Shown here in pieces: positions 35,271-43,751 of a stretch of 64,000 nt of DNA. The notes beneath the pieces were generated by a model. The model was not told where the DNA came from, ran no database searches, and saw only the letters and a program-made list of their open reading frames with translations. Origin of the DNA: Rhodospirillaceae bacterium. Lineage in GTDB: Bacteria; Pseudomonadota; Alphaproteobacteria; Rhodospirillales; UBA2165. The stretch covers positions 1 through 64,000 of the forward strand of contig CANIGJ010000020.1 in NCBI GenBank assembly GCA_947467145.1, given 5' to 3'. The position numbers and the translations under genes are program-made. Each line of letters begins with the position of its first letter. Within the stretch, counting starts at the first letter, position 1.

Positions 35271-35902
35271 TTGGCAGCCGTTGCCCCGGCGAGGATCGCG
35301 TCGGCTTTCTGGTTGAGCTTGGTGACCAATTCGCTTGGCCCACCGGCATTCAAGATCCCGTTATATTCCGAACGGCGCACGGCAAGCTCGCTGATGCCGT
35401 TGGAAACGATCACATCGACGATGCGCCACTCGTCGCCGAACTTGCGCATCACATAGGTGATCGGCACGGCATCCTTGTTCGGCCGCACGATGCGGGTCTG
35501 CACGAGCTTCGCCCCGCTCGGCCCGTCCTGCTCGCCGACGGTCTCGAACCTCTCGCCGGAAAAACCGTCGAAGCGCTGGGCGTAGGTGCCGACGCTCACG
35601 CGCTTGAACGCATCGACGAGCTTGGTCTTGTCGGTGTCGCTCGCGTCGCGCCATTTGGCGCCCGAAGCGATCTGGATCATGAAGGGCAGATTGAAGGTCG
35701 AACCGATCGGCGATTCCAATTGATCGTAGCGGCCCTGTATCTTGGTTGTCGCGGCCGTTTGCATGACCTTGAGCAGCGATTGATGAAAGCTCTCCACCAC
35801 CTCGCTCGGCGGGCCGGCAAACGCACTCGTCGCCGCGACCGACAATCCTAAAATTGCCCCGCAAAACCAAATAGTTAGCCGATACATAATCGATGTCCTC
35901 AT
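35267..35902 (-). CDS. hpnM: HpnM, MlaC/Ttg2D-like periplasmic lipid carrier
   Basis: 211 residues from the ATG at 35902 (an ATG at 35887 is possible). A signal peptide is clear: hydrophobic LTIWFCGAILGLSVAATSAFAG. The mature part fits the MlaC fold: VVESFHQSLLKVMQ, then LPFMIQIASG, FKRVSVGTYAQRF, and VRPNKDAVPITYVMRKFGDEWRIVDV near the C-terminus. MlaC-like proteins ferry lipids through the periplasm, so next to hpnN it would be the shuttle for hopanoids or phosphonolipids. The open frame continues far upstream on this strand, but that is antisense to other genes. Confidence 0.9.
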   Translation of the reverse strand: MRTSIMYRLTIWFCGAILGLSVAATSAFAGPPSEVVESFHQSLLKVMQTAATTKIQGRYDQLESPIGSTFNLPFMIQIASGAKWRDASDTDKTKLVDAFKRVSVGTYAQRFDGFSGERFETVGEQDGPSGAKLVQTRIVRPNKDAVPITYVMRKFGDEWRIVDVIVSNGISELAVRRSEYNGILNAGGPSELVTKLNQKADAILAGATAAN

Positions 35903-36040
35903 GACCCCTACCTTACCGTTTGCAGCGGCCGCGAGGCAACCGCGCTCATCGTGACTTTTGCCAGTCATGATGGCTATATTGCGGCGCCCGCAACGAGACG
36001 GGCCACGACGAAAAACCGGGTAGGACAACAGCGCGCCGCC

Positions 36041-37570
36041 ATGCTGACGATGACCTCGACCCTCGAGCGGGCGGCACGGACGTTCGGCGCACGTCCCGCC
36101 ATCGCCGATGCCCGCACGAGTTCGACGTGGGCCGAACATACGAGCCGCGTGCGCCGCGCCGCCGCGATCCTGCAATCGCACGGGCTGCAACCGGGCGACC
36201 GTTTCGCCGTCATGGGCCTCAACTCGCATCTCTATAGCGAGATCCTGCATGCGGGCTATTGGGCTGGGCTGGTACCCGTGCCCATTAATCATCGCCTGGC
36301 GCCGCCCGAGATCCGCCAGATCGTCGACGATGCGGGCTGCAAGCTGCTGGCCCATTGCAACGCCTTTGCGAAAGTGTTGGCGACACCGGAATTGGCGCGG
36401 CTCAAACTGCAACCGCTCAATCTCGAAAGCGATTACGAACGGCGACTGACGCAGACCGAACCGTTGGCCGCGCATGACGCACGCCCTGACGATCTGGCAC
36501 TGTTGCTGTTCACCGGCGGCACCACCGGGCGCAGCAAAGGCGTATGCCTCAGCCACGGCAATATCGTGTCCAACGCCATGCAGGTGGCGCTGGCGATGCG
36601 CGCGACCCAGGACGACCGCTTCCTGCACGCGGCGCCGATGTTTCATGCCGCCGATCTGCTCGGCAATGCCTTCACCCTTGTCGGCGGATCGCACGCCTAT
36701 CTTCCAACCTTCAGCGGCGACGGCGCGTTGGCGGCCCTGCGCGACCGCCAGGTCACCGTGGCCATGCTGGCGCCAACCATGATCATCATGATCCTGCAGC
36801 AGCCCAACCTGGCAAACTACGACCTCGCCAGCTTGCGGCTGATCTTCTACGGCTCGTCGCCCATCGATGCAGCATGGGTGCGCCGCGCCATGACGGCGTT
36901 CCCCGGCGTCGATCTGCAACATAATTATGGGCTCACCGAAACCTCGCCCATCCTGACCGCCGTCGATCCCGCCGAGGTGCGCGCGATTTTCGCGGGCGGC
37001 AACGAGGCGATCTTGCTTTCGGCCGGGCGACCGCTTGCCGGTGTTGATCTCACCATCCGCGACGATGACGGCAATGACCTCGCCCCAGGCGAAGTCGGCG
37101 AGGTCGTCGTGCGCGGGCCCAATGTAGCAATGGGTTATTTCAATCGGCCCGACGAAACGGCCGCCGCGTTCCGCGACGGCTGGTTCCATACCGGCGACAT
37201 GGGTCGGCTCGACGACAACGGCCTGCTCTTTCTTGTCGATCGCAAGAAAGATATGGTCATCACCGGCGGCGAGAACGTCTATACGACGGAGGTCGAAGCC
37301 GCTATCTATCTGCATCCAAACGTCCAAGAAGCCGCCGTCATCGGCGTGCCTGACGAAAAATACGGGGAAGCGTTGTTTGCGGTTGTCGTTCCGGTCCCCG
37401 GCAAGGCCATATCGATCGACGACATCGTCGAACATTGTCGCGGCCGCATCGGCGCCTACAAGATCCCGCGCCGCGGCGACATCGTGACCGAGCTGCCCAA
37501 AAGTGCCATGGGAAAGATACTGAAAAACGAGCTCCGCCGGATCTATGCCGGACGCGAGACGAAATTCTGA
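36041..37570 (+). CDS. Acyl-CoA synthetase (AMP-forming)
   Basis: About 509 residues from MLTMTSTLERAAR (upstream starts to 35951 are possible). The ANL-superfamily motifs are clear: the P-loop LLLFTGGTTGRSKGVCLSHG, NYGLTETSP, WFHTGDMGRLDDNG and the C-terminal Lys in PKSAMGKILKNEL. It activates a fatty or aromatic acid to its CoA thioester. The UbiD decarboxylase starts 12 bp downstream, which points to an aromatic or unsaturated acid as substrate rather than lipid synthesis. This is an inference from context. Confidence 0.88.
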   Translation: MLTMTSTLERAARTFGARPAIADARTSSTWAEHTSRVRRAAAILQSHGLQPGDRFAVMGLNSHLYSEILHAGYWAGLVPVPINHRLAPPEIRQIVDDAGCKLLAHCNAFAKVLATPELARLKLQPLNLESDYERRLTQTEPLAAHDARPDDLALLLFTGGTTGRSKGVCLSHGNIVSNAMQVALAMRATQDDRFLHAAPMFHAADLLGNAFTLVGGSHAYLPTFSGDGALAALRDRQVTVAMLAPTMIIMILQQPNLANYDLASLRLIFYGSSPIDAAWVRRAMTAFPGVDLQHNYGLTETSPILTAVDPAEVRAIFAGGNEAILLSAGRPLAGVDLTIRDDDGNDLAPGEVGEVVVRGPNVAMGYFNRPDETAAAFRDGWFHTGDMGRLDDNGLLFLVDRKKDMVITGGENVYTTEVEAAIYLHPNVQEAAVIGVPDEKYGEALFAVVVPVPGKAISIDDIVEHCRGRIGAYKIPRRGDIVTELPKSAMGKILKNELRRIYAGRETKF

Positions 37571-37582
37571 GGAGTAAACCGA

Positions 37583-39181
37583 ATGCCTAACGTCGATATG
37601 GAAAAATTCCGCCTGCGCCGCTTCGTCGAGAAGCTGGACGAGATCGGTGAGGTTGAAACGCACACCGAGGCCGTGAGCTTGGCCGATCTGTCGCAGCATA
37701 TCGAAGCCAGCAGCAAAGCGACGCTTTTCAAGAATGTCGGCCCGCAGAACATGGAAATCGTCGCCGGCGTCTGCGCCAACCGCACGCGCCTTGCCGCTGC
37801 CTTCGGCGTGACCGCGGACAAGGTTGTCGATGAATACCGCAAGCGCATCCGCAACCGCCAGCCGATCATCGAAGTGAGCGGCGCCGAGGCTCCGGTGCAA
37901 CGCATCGTCTATCAAGGCGCCGATCTCGATCTCACCCGCCTGTTGCCGTTCCACGTGCAGCATCAATATGACGGCAGCGCCTATATCTCGTCGGCCATCG
38001 ATTATTCGATCGATCCGGAGACCGGCCTCACCAATGTCGGCATGCGCCGCCTGTCGCTGCGCGGACCGCGCGAGTGCGGCACCAACGTCACCGCGAATTC
38101 CGATCTGAAGCGTATCTATAAGGGGCGTGCGGCGCGCGGCGAGAAACATCCGATCAGCTTCGCCATCGGCTCGCATCCGCTCGACGTCATGGCCTCGCAG
38201 CTGCGTATTCCCAACACCGACGAGCAGACCCTGGTCGGCACGTTACGCGGCGAGCCGGTGCCGATGGTCAAGAGCCTGACCAACGACATCAAGGTGCCGG
38301 CCGATGCCGAGATGATCCTCGAAGGTTACCTCGACGAACGCGGCTATATCGAACCCGAAGGCCCCTACGGTGAATATGTCGGCTTCTACGGGCCGATCCA
38401 TCTCGACCCCATCTTCCACGTCACCGCGATCACCATGCGTGAAGACATCCTGCATCAGACGATGCTGCATGGCTCCGGCCCGCTGATCCATCGCGCGGAA
38501 TCGGTGCATATGGGCGCCATCGCGAAAGAAGCGCAGGCGCGCAACATTCTCGAAGCCGCCGGCATCCGCCCCGCGCAGATCCATGTGCCGCCGTCGTCGT
38601 CCGAGGGCCAGCATATGCGCGTCGCCATCAAGCCGGGTCGCCCAGGTCTCGCACGCAATGTCATTTCGCTGCTGGTCGGCGGCATCCTCGGCGTCAAACA
38701 TGTCTTCGTCACCGACGACGACATCGATGTCACCAACGACGGCCAGATGGAATGGGCCATGGCGTCGCGCTTCCAAGCCGACCGCGACCTCGTGCTGTTC
38801 ACCGGCATCCTCGGCATGCCGATGGACCCGTCGCTCGACGGCGGCAACATGGGCGCCAAGGCGGGCTTCGATCTCACCCTGCCTTACGGCAAAGGCCATC
38901 AGGTCACCATGAAGCCGGCGCAGGCGCCGGTCATCGAAGGACCGGCGCGCTACCAGACGGTGCGTCAGGCGCTCGAAGGATCCGGGCCGCTGTATTACGC
39001 CGACATCATGTCGGCCATCGGCACGCGCGACGGCCGCGAAGTCGCTACGCAGCTCGACGAAATCCGCCGCGCGGGCCAACTCGCGCGCAATGCCAACGGG
39101 CAATACCTGCTGGGCAAAGCCGAGCCGGAATACACCCAGCTCACCGAACCGATTCACGATCCGAACTCGTTCTTGCACTGA
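37583..39181 (+). CDS. UbiD-family decarboxylase 1
   Basis: 532 residues of the prenylated-FMN-dependent UbiD family. Visible family patterns are IDYSIDPETGLTNVGMRRL, GEPVPMVKSLTNDIKVPADAEMILEGYL, the catalytic-region PEGPYGEYVGFYG, and HVFVTDDDIDVTNDGQMEWAMA. It has a GAGGAG ribosome site and forms an operon with the acyl-CoA synthetase. No ubiX flavin prenyltransferase is in the window. Substrates of such paralogues include aromatic and alpha,beta-unsaturated acids. A second, divergent paralogue is at 61554-63095. Confidence 0.88.
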   Translation: MPNVDMEKFRLRRFVEKLDEIGEVETHTEAVSLADLSQHIEASSKATLFKNVGPQNMEIVAGVCANRTRLAAAFGVTADKVVDEYRKRIRNRQPIIEVSGAEAPVQRIVYQGADLDLTRLLPFHVQHQYDGSAYISSAIDYSIDPETGLTNVGMRRLSLRGPRECGTNVTANSDLKRIYKGRAARGEKHPISFAIGSHPLDVMASQLRIPNTDEQTLVGTLRGEPVPMVKSLTNDIKVPADAEMILEGYLDERGYIEPEGPYGEYVGFYGPIHLDPIFHVTAITMREDILHQTMLHGSGPLIHRAESVHMGAIAKEAQARNILEAAGIRPAQIHVPPSSSEGQHMRVAIKPGRPGLARNVISLLVGGILGVKHVFVTDDDIDVTNDGQMEWAMASRFQADRDLVLFTGILGMPMDPSLDGGNMGAKAGFDLTLPYGKGHQVTMKPAQAPVIEGPARYQTVRQALEGSGPLYYADIMSAIGTRDGREVATQLDEIRRAGQLARNANGQYLLGKAEPEYTQLTEPIHDPNSFLH

Positions 39182-39214
39182 GCAAGGCGACGTATCGACA
39201 TTGATCGACAAGAA

Positions 39215-39251
39215 TCGACATTTCTCGACAAACCGCGTCGAGAAATGTCGA
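39215..39251. repeat. Perfect 15-bp inverted repeat after ubiD
   Basis: TCGACATTTCTCGAC and its complement flank a 7-base loop (AAACCGC). Further TCGACA words precede and follow it (39194-39265). There is no T-run, so it is not a classical terminator; it could be a protein-binding site or an mRNA 3' hairpin. The rest of 39182-39399 holds no gene I can support. Confidence 0.7.
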
Positions 39252-39399
39252 ACGCCTGTCGATGCACGGCCTATACGCAGCCTATCGCCGAGCGGCCGAT
39301 GAGCGCGTTTTGTCACGCTACTGTTTACATTTGCTGACATTTTACGAAATGCATCTACTCGTCCCCGCGACCCCGCACGCCCAAGTATAAGTTCTTTAT

Positions 39400-39876
39400 T
39401 TGTTCTTGGTCGCTGCAATTGCAAGAGGCACAACGATTTTTAGATCGGTTCTCGGTACTCTGTTCCTGATCGGGCTCGCGACGGCCCACGCCTCTGCCGC
39501 CGACATCGAAGGCAAGGCGACCGTCATCGACGCGGGTACGATCGAGATCGGCAGCCAGCGCATTCGCCTGTATGGGATCGACGCGCCGGCGGCGGACCAG
39601 ATCTGCGCCGCCGACAGTAAGCCATGGAATTGCGGCCAGCAGGCCACCTGGGCGCTGGCGTTCGAGTTGGCCGAACATTGGGTCATCTGCCGCAATAAAG
39701 GTCCGGGGTCGGCAACCTGTTTCATCGGCGGCAGCCACGACATCGCCGAGATCATGGTGCGCAAAGGCTGGGCGCGCGCCAACCGGCAGATCAGCCAGGA
39801 TTATGTCGCTATGGAAATCGAAGCACGGGGGAACCGCGCCGGCCTGTGGCGCGGCGGACCATCATCCGCGCCGTAG
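39400..39876 (+). CDS. Secreted nuclease-fold (SNase/thermonuclease-like) protein, catalytic residues missing
   Basis: 158 residues from a TTG start. A signal peptide (FRSVLGTLFLIGLATAHASA) is followed by an OB-type SNase core: ATVIDAGTIEIGSQRIRLYGIDAP, then CGQQATWALAFEL, HDIAEIMVRKGWARA and ARGNRAGLWRGG. Active homologues read VIDGDT and GIDAPE with an Arg in DRYGR. Here the second Asp is Gly, the Glu is Ala, and the DRYGR segment is replaced. The protein therefore probably does not cut DNA and may act as a binding domain. Start choice is uncertain because no ATG lies near. Confidence 0.7.
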   Translation: MFLVAAIARGTTIFRSVLGTLFLIGLATAHASAADIEGKATVIDAGTIEIGSQRIRLYGIDAPAADQICAADSKPWNCGQQATWALAFELAEHWVICRNKGPGSATCFIGGSHDIAEIMVRKGWARANRQISQDYVAMEIEARGNRAGLWRGGPSSAP

Positions 39877-39985
39877 CTTCGGCCGTTGTGATCACGAGCA
39901 CGGACATAACCGATGACTATGATTATGATACTCGCGATGTTCACCGGAACCGCCCTCGGGCAGCTCAAATCGAGAAAGGTCAAAA

Positions 39986-40216
39986 ATGATCAAGACCCTG
40001 ATAGCGGCCGCGATCGCCGCACTTGTTTTCACCGCCGGAACGGTGGTGCCGAATGCCGCGTTCGCGCAGGAGAAGGGTAAGAGCGCCGAGTCGAGCGGCA
40101 AGGCCGAGACCAAGGGCAAAAGCGCCGATATGGGCAAAGACCACGAAAAGGCGAACAAAGGTAAGGAAAAAGACAAGGACAAGGATAAGGAAAAAGCGAG
40201 CGCCAAAAAGAAGTAG
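39986..40216 (+). CDS. Small secreted lysine-rich protein
   Basis: 76 residues: a signal peptide (MIKTLIAAAIAALVFTAG, cleavage likely after NAAFA), then a low-complexity tail of Lys, Glu, Asp, Ala and Ser with KDKDKDKEK-type repeats. A GAAAGG ribosome site precedes the ATG. The mature part should be disordered and highly basic/zwitterionic. No domain is recognised. It may bind envelope polyanions or nucleic acid, but this is only inferred from charge. Confidence 0.6.
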   Translation: MIKTLIAAAIAALVFTAGTVVPNAAFAQEKGKSAESSGKAETKGKSADMGKDHEKANKGKEKDKDKDKEKASAKKK

Positions 40217-40256
40217 GGCAATCGGGGCGCGTGATGCGTGATCGGTTCGCGCGCCC

Positions 40257-41099
40257 TCAGGCGTTGATCAGATAGCCCAGGATCTCGTCGGCGATATAGC
40301 GCCCCACCGCCTGCGGGCAGCAACGCTCGCGCCACCAGGCGAGGGTGCGCTGCGATAATTCCTTCAGCCGATCCGGATCGGCCAGCAAGTCATCGACCAG
40401 CGCTTCGATGCCGGTCCAGTCGTCCACTTCCATGATCGGCCAACCGGTGGTGAACCAGGTGGGCATCTGGCGCGCGGCGATGATGACGCAACCGACGCGC
40501 ATAGCTTCGTACAGGCGGAAGGTTTCGTGGCTGACGCCGCGCGGGCACAGCGCGATTTTCGTCTCAGCCAGCAGCCCGCCGAATTCGGGTGCGGGCATGC
40601 CGCCGCGAAAAACGCCGGAGGTCGAAATCCGCACGTTGATGTCCGTGCGATCGTTGAGCGGCAGCGCGGCGGCGAAAAAATCGGCGCGCAGATCGGATTG
40701 GCCGTTAAAGAAGATATCCAGACTGCGTTCGCGGATCGGCTTCAATCCGATCAGATCGCGCTCCGGCACGTCCTTGTTGGGCCCGACCGGGATGATGCGC
40801 AGATTGTCGGGCATCGGGACGAACGGGCGGAACACCTTGAACACCATGAAAACGTCGTCGACGTAACTCGGCATGGTGTGTTCTTCGTCGCTGACCTGAA
40901 CGACGATGACGCGATCGCGATGCTTGAACGACAGCTTGTCGCCCCAGGTCGTAACGATGAAAATGAAACGGTCGGCCAGACCGTGCGCGACGAAATGCCG
41001 TTCAAGCTCTTCCAGGGCAGCCGTGACGTAATCGACCTCGCACCAGGTGTCGGGCATTTCCCAGACGACGTTGAGCCGTTTGAAGCGAGGCGCGGTCAT
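40257..41099 (-). CDS. Exostosin-like (GT47-type) glycosyltransferase
   Basis: 280 residues. The C-terminal half resembles exostosin-type enzymes: RSLDIFFNGQSDLRADF, SGVFRGGMPAPEFGGLLAETKIALCPRG, then the nucleotide-sugar-like motif ETFRLYEAMRVGCVIIAA and WPIMEVDDW. There is no signal peptide or membrane segment. It probably transfers a sugar during polysaccharide or glycolipid assembly. It stands alone between the lysine-rich protein gene and a REP-like repeat, so its pathway is not indicated. Confidence 0.7.
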   Translation of the reverse strand: MTAPRFKRLNVVWEMPDTWCEVDYVTAALEELERHFVAHGLADRFIFIVTTWGDKLSFKHRDRVIVVQVSDEEHTMPSYVDDVFMVFKVFRPFVPMPDNLRIIPVGPNKDVPERDLIGLKPIRERSLDIFFNGQSDLRADFFAAALPLNDRTDINVRISTSGVFRGGMPAPEFGGLLAETKIALCPRGVSHETFRLYEAMRVGCVIIAARQMPTWFTTGWPIMEVDDWTGIEALVDDLLADPDRLKELSQRTLAWWRERCCPQAVGRYIADEILGYLINA

Positions 41100-41129
41100 G
41101 AGTGTGATTGCTGCTCAAAAGCCAAAATG

Positions 41130-41252
41130 CGTCATGGCCGGGCTTGCCCCGGCCATCCACGGCAGGCGCTTCTGCGCCGACAAAGACTCGTGGATGCTCG
41201 GCGTGCTTGGCACGCATCGAATGCGTGACCCAAGCCCGAGCATGACGGCTGT
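41130..41252. repeat. REP-like palindromic repeat
   Basis: The segment contains ATGGCCGGG-CTTGC-CCCGGCCAT (41134-41156) followed by further hairpin arms (CCACG with CGTGG; GCTCGG with CCGAGC) ending near 41250. This sequence type, roughly GTCATGGCCGGGCTTGCCCCGG, is a familiar dispersed extragenic palindrome in alphaproteobacteria. It lies between two gene ends or starts on the minus strand and may stabilise or terminate mRNA. Confidence 0.75.
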
Positions 41253-41264
41253 TTTTGACAACAA

Positions 41265-42449
41265 CTAAACAACGCGGTCCTTATGCAACGCCTCGATAGC
41301 CGCTTTATCGTACCCGATCTCGGCCAGGATCTCGTCGCTATGCTCACCGAGACCCGGCGTCGGCATCGCCATGGTTGCCGGCGTGCGCGACATGATCACG
41401 GGCTGACCCACGATCTTGATCTTGCCGCGACCGGGAGTTTCGATTTCCTGCGCGATGCCGAGATGCTGCACCTGCGGATCGGCGAACACCTGATCCATGG
41501 TATTGATCGGCCCGCACGGAATGCGTTCGCGGTTGAGGATATCGATCCACTCGGCGGTCGTTTTGGCCTTCATCTTCTCGCCGATCAAATTTTCCAGCTC
41601 GATGCGATTCTTCCGCCGCTCCTGACTGGAGGCGAACTTCGCATCCTTGGCGACTTCGGGTGCGCCGAGAATGGCCAGCAGCTTATCGAACATCTGGTTG
41701 GTCGGCGCGATATTCACCCAGCCGTCCTTGGTCGGGAACGTTCCGGTGGATACGTTGGTCGGGTGATTGTTGCCTTCCTGTTGCGCCACGTCGCCATCGA
41801 CGAGATAACGCGCCGCCTGGAAGTCGAGCAGATAGATCTGCGCCTGCAGCAACGACGTATGCAGCCACTGACCCTCGCCCGAACTTTCGCGTTCCAGCAA
41901 GGCCGCCATGATGCCGCCCGCCGTCAGCATACCGGCCGTCATGTCCGAGATCGCCGCACCCGAACGTACGGGCGGAGAGTTGCGCGGGCCGGTGACCGAC
42001 ATATGCCCGCCCATGCCTTGCGCGATCTGATCGAGGCCGGGACGGTCCTTGTAAGGGCCCGTCTGGCCGAAGCCCGAGATCGAGGCATAGACGATGCGCG
42101 GATTGATCTTGCGGATGCTTTCGTAATCGATACCGAGGTTGAACTTCACCACAGGGCGATAGTTTTCGACAATCACGTCGGCCGTGGCGGCCAACTTCAT
42201 GAAGATCTCTTTGCCGCGCGGGTCTTTCAGGTTCAACGCCAACGACTGCTTGTTGCGGTGCAGGTTCTGAAAATCCGGCCCGTTACGCGTGCCGAAATCG
42301 GCATAGTTGGGATCGCCCGGCTCTTCGATCTTGATCACCCGCGCGCCGAAATCGGCAAGCTGGCGGGCGGCCGTGGGCCCTGCCCGCGCGCGCGTCAGAT
42401 CCAGGATCTTGAATTTGCGCAGGGCCTGCGAAGCATGTTTAAAGGGCAT
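41265..42449 (-). CDS. CaiB/BaiF (family III) CoA-transferase
   Basis: 394 residues from MPFKHASQALRKF (the frame extends to 42533, but that part is upstream leader). Family III hallmarks: LDLTRARAGPTAARQLADFGARVIKIE, VIVENYRPVV, YASISGFGQTGPYKDRPG and the catalytic Asp in SGAAISDMTAGM. It moves CoA between carboxylic acids by a ternary-complex mechanism. It is divergent from an acyl-CoA dehydrogenase gene with about 95 bp between starts, so the two probably act on one acid. The substrate is not identifiable from sequence. Confidence 0.9.
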   Translation of the reverse strand: MPFKHASQALRKFKILDLTRARAGPTAARQLADFGARVIKIEEPGDPNYADFGTRNGPDFQNLHRNKQSLALNLKDPRGKEIFMKLAATADVIVENYRPVVKFNLGIDYESIRKINPRIVYASISGFGQTGPYKDRPGLDQIAQGMGGHMSVTGPRNSPPVRSGAAISDMTAGMLTAGGIMAALLERESSGEGQWLHTSLLQAQIYLLDFQAARYLVDGDVAQQEGNNHPTNVSTGTFPTKDGWVNIAPTNQMFDKLLAILGAPEVAKDAKFASSQERRKNRIELENLIGEKMKAKTTAEWIDILNRERIPCGPINTMDQVFADPQVQHLGIAQEIETPGRGKIKIVGQPVIMSRTPATMAMPTPGLGEHSDEILAEIGYDKAAIEALHKDRVV

Positions 42450-42544
42450 AATTAGAAATTCCCCATTATAGTTTTCTGGTGAAGTCTCCCCTGGCGTTTT
42501 AGCGGGAGGCGCAGGGTTTGGCGAGGCCAACACAAGGGGTGCGG

Positions 42545-43708
42545 GTGGATAACGCGCTTATCGAAGATTTCGAGGATATCCGGGCCTCCGTCCGTGCCCT
42601 ATGTGCGGGCTTTCCGGGCGAGTACTGGCGCGAGCAGGACCGGTCGCGCGCCTATCCCACCGCCTTTGTCGAGGCCATGACCCAATCTGGCTTCCTCGGC
42701 GTGCTGATCCCGGAAGCCTATGGCGGCTCGGGCCTCGGCATTCAGGCCGCATCCGCCATCTTGGAAGAGATCCACAAGGCCGGCGCCAACGCAGCGGCCT
42801 GTCATGCCCAGATGTATATGATGGGCACGCTTCTCCGCCACGGCAGCGCAACCCAGAAGCAGACCTACCTGCCCAAGATCGCCAGCGGCGAGTTGCGCCT
42901 GCAGGCCTTCGGCGTGACCGAACCGACCAGCGGCACCGATACAGCCGCGCTGAAGACGACGGCGAAACGCGACGGCGACACCTACATCGTCAATGGCCAA
43001 AAGGTCTGGACCAGCCGCGCCGAACATTCCGATTTGATGTTATTACTCGCCCGCACGGCGCAGCCCGGCCCTAACGGCAAGCGGCACGACGGCCTGTCGG
43101 TCCTGCTGGTCGATATGCGCGATGCCGTCGGCAACGGCCTGACCATCCGGTCCATCCGCGCCATGATCAATCACGCCACCACCGAGGTCTTCTTCGACGA
43201 TCTGCGCGTGCCCGCCGCCAATCTGATCGGCGAAGAAGGTAAGGGCTTTCGCTACATCCTCGACGGCATGAACGCCGAACGCATCCTGATCGCGGCCGAA
43301 TGCATCGGCGATGCGCGCTGGTTCATCGAAAAAGCGAGTCGCTACGCTAAGGACCGCAATGTGTTCGGTCGCCCCATCGGGCAGAACCAGGGCATCCAAT
43401 TTCCGATCGCGCGCGCCTTCGCCGAAAGCGAAGCGGGTAACCTGATGATGCAGAAAGCCGCCCGGCTGTTCGATGCGGGTGAACCCTGCGGCGCCGAAGC
43501 CAATATGGCCAAGCTGCTCTGTTCGGAAGCGTCGTGGCACGCCGCCGAGATGTGCCTGCAGACCCATGGCGGCTTCGGCTTCGCCGAGGAATACGATATC
43601 GAGCGCAAATTCCGCGAGACCCGGCTCTATCAGGTCGCCCCCGTCTCGACGAACCTTATCCTGTCCTACATCGCCGAACACGTGCTGGGCTTGCCCAGGG
43701 CTTTCTGA
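42545..43708 (+). CDS. Acyl-CoA dehydrogenase
   Basis: 387 residues from GTG 42545 (an AAGGGG ribosome site lies just upstream). The flavoprotein signatures are present: FGVTEPTSGTDTAALKTTA, VWTSRAEHSDLMLLLART, GKGFRYILDGMNAERILIAAE, and QTHGGFGFAEEYDIERKFRETR near the C-terminus. It introduces a double bond into an acyl-CoA with FAD. Divergent from the CaiB transferase gene; together they suggest a short catabolic module. Confidence 0.92.
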   Translation: MDNALIEDFEDIRASVRALCAGFPGEYWREQDRSRAYPTAFVEAMTQSGFLGVLIPEAYGGSGLGIQAASAILEEIHKAGANAAACHAQMYMMGTLLRHGSATQKQTYLPKIASGELRLQAFGVTEPTSGTDTAALKTTAKRDGDTYIVNGQKVWTSRAEHSDLMLLLARTAQPGPNGKRHDGLSVLLVDMRDAVGNGLTIRSIRAMINHATTEVFFDDLRVPAANLIGEEGKGFRYILDGMNAERILIAAECIGDARWFIEKASRYAKDRNVFGRPIGQNQGIQFPIARAFAESEAGNLMMQKAARLFDAGEPCGAEANMAKLLCSEASWHAAEMCLQTHGGFGFAEEYDIERKFRETRLYQVAPVSTNLILSYIAEHVLGLPRAF

Positions 43709-43751
43709 CCCATTGCCGTTTAGCAGCTCTCGCAAGCCAAGCCTCGTGCCC

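Noticed and set aside
35903-38176. Minus-strand open frame continuing hpnM upstream to make a 969-residue protein
   Set aside because: It is antisense to the acyl-CoA synthetase and UbiD genes, which have clear motifs. GC-rich codon use keeps the opposite frame open. Only the part from 35902 has a signal peptide and MlaC homology.
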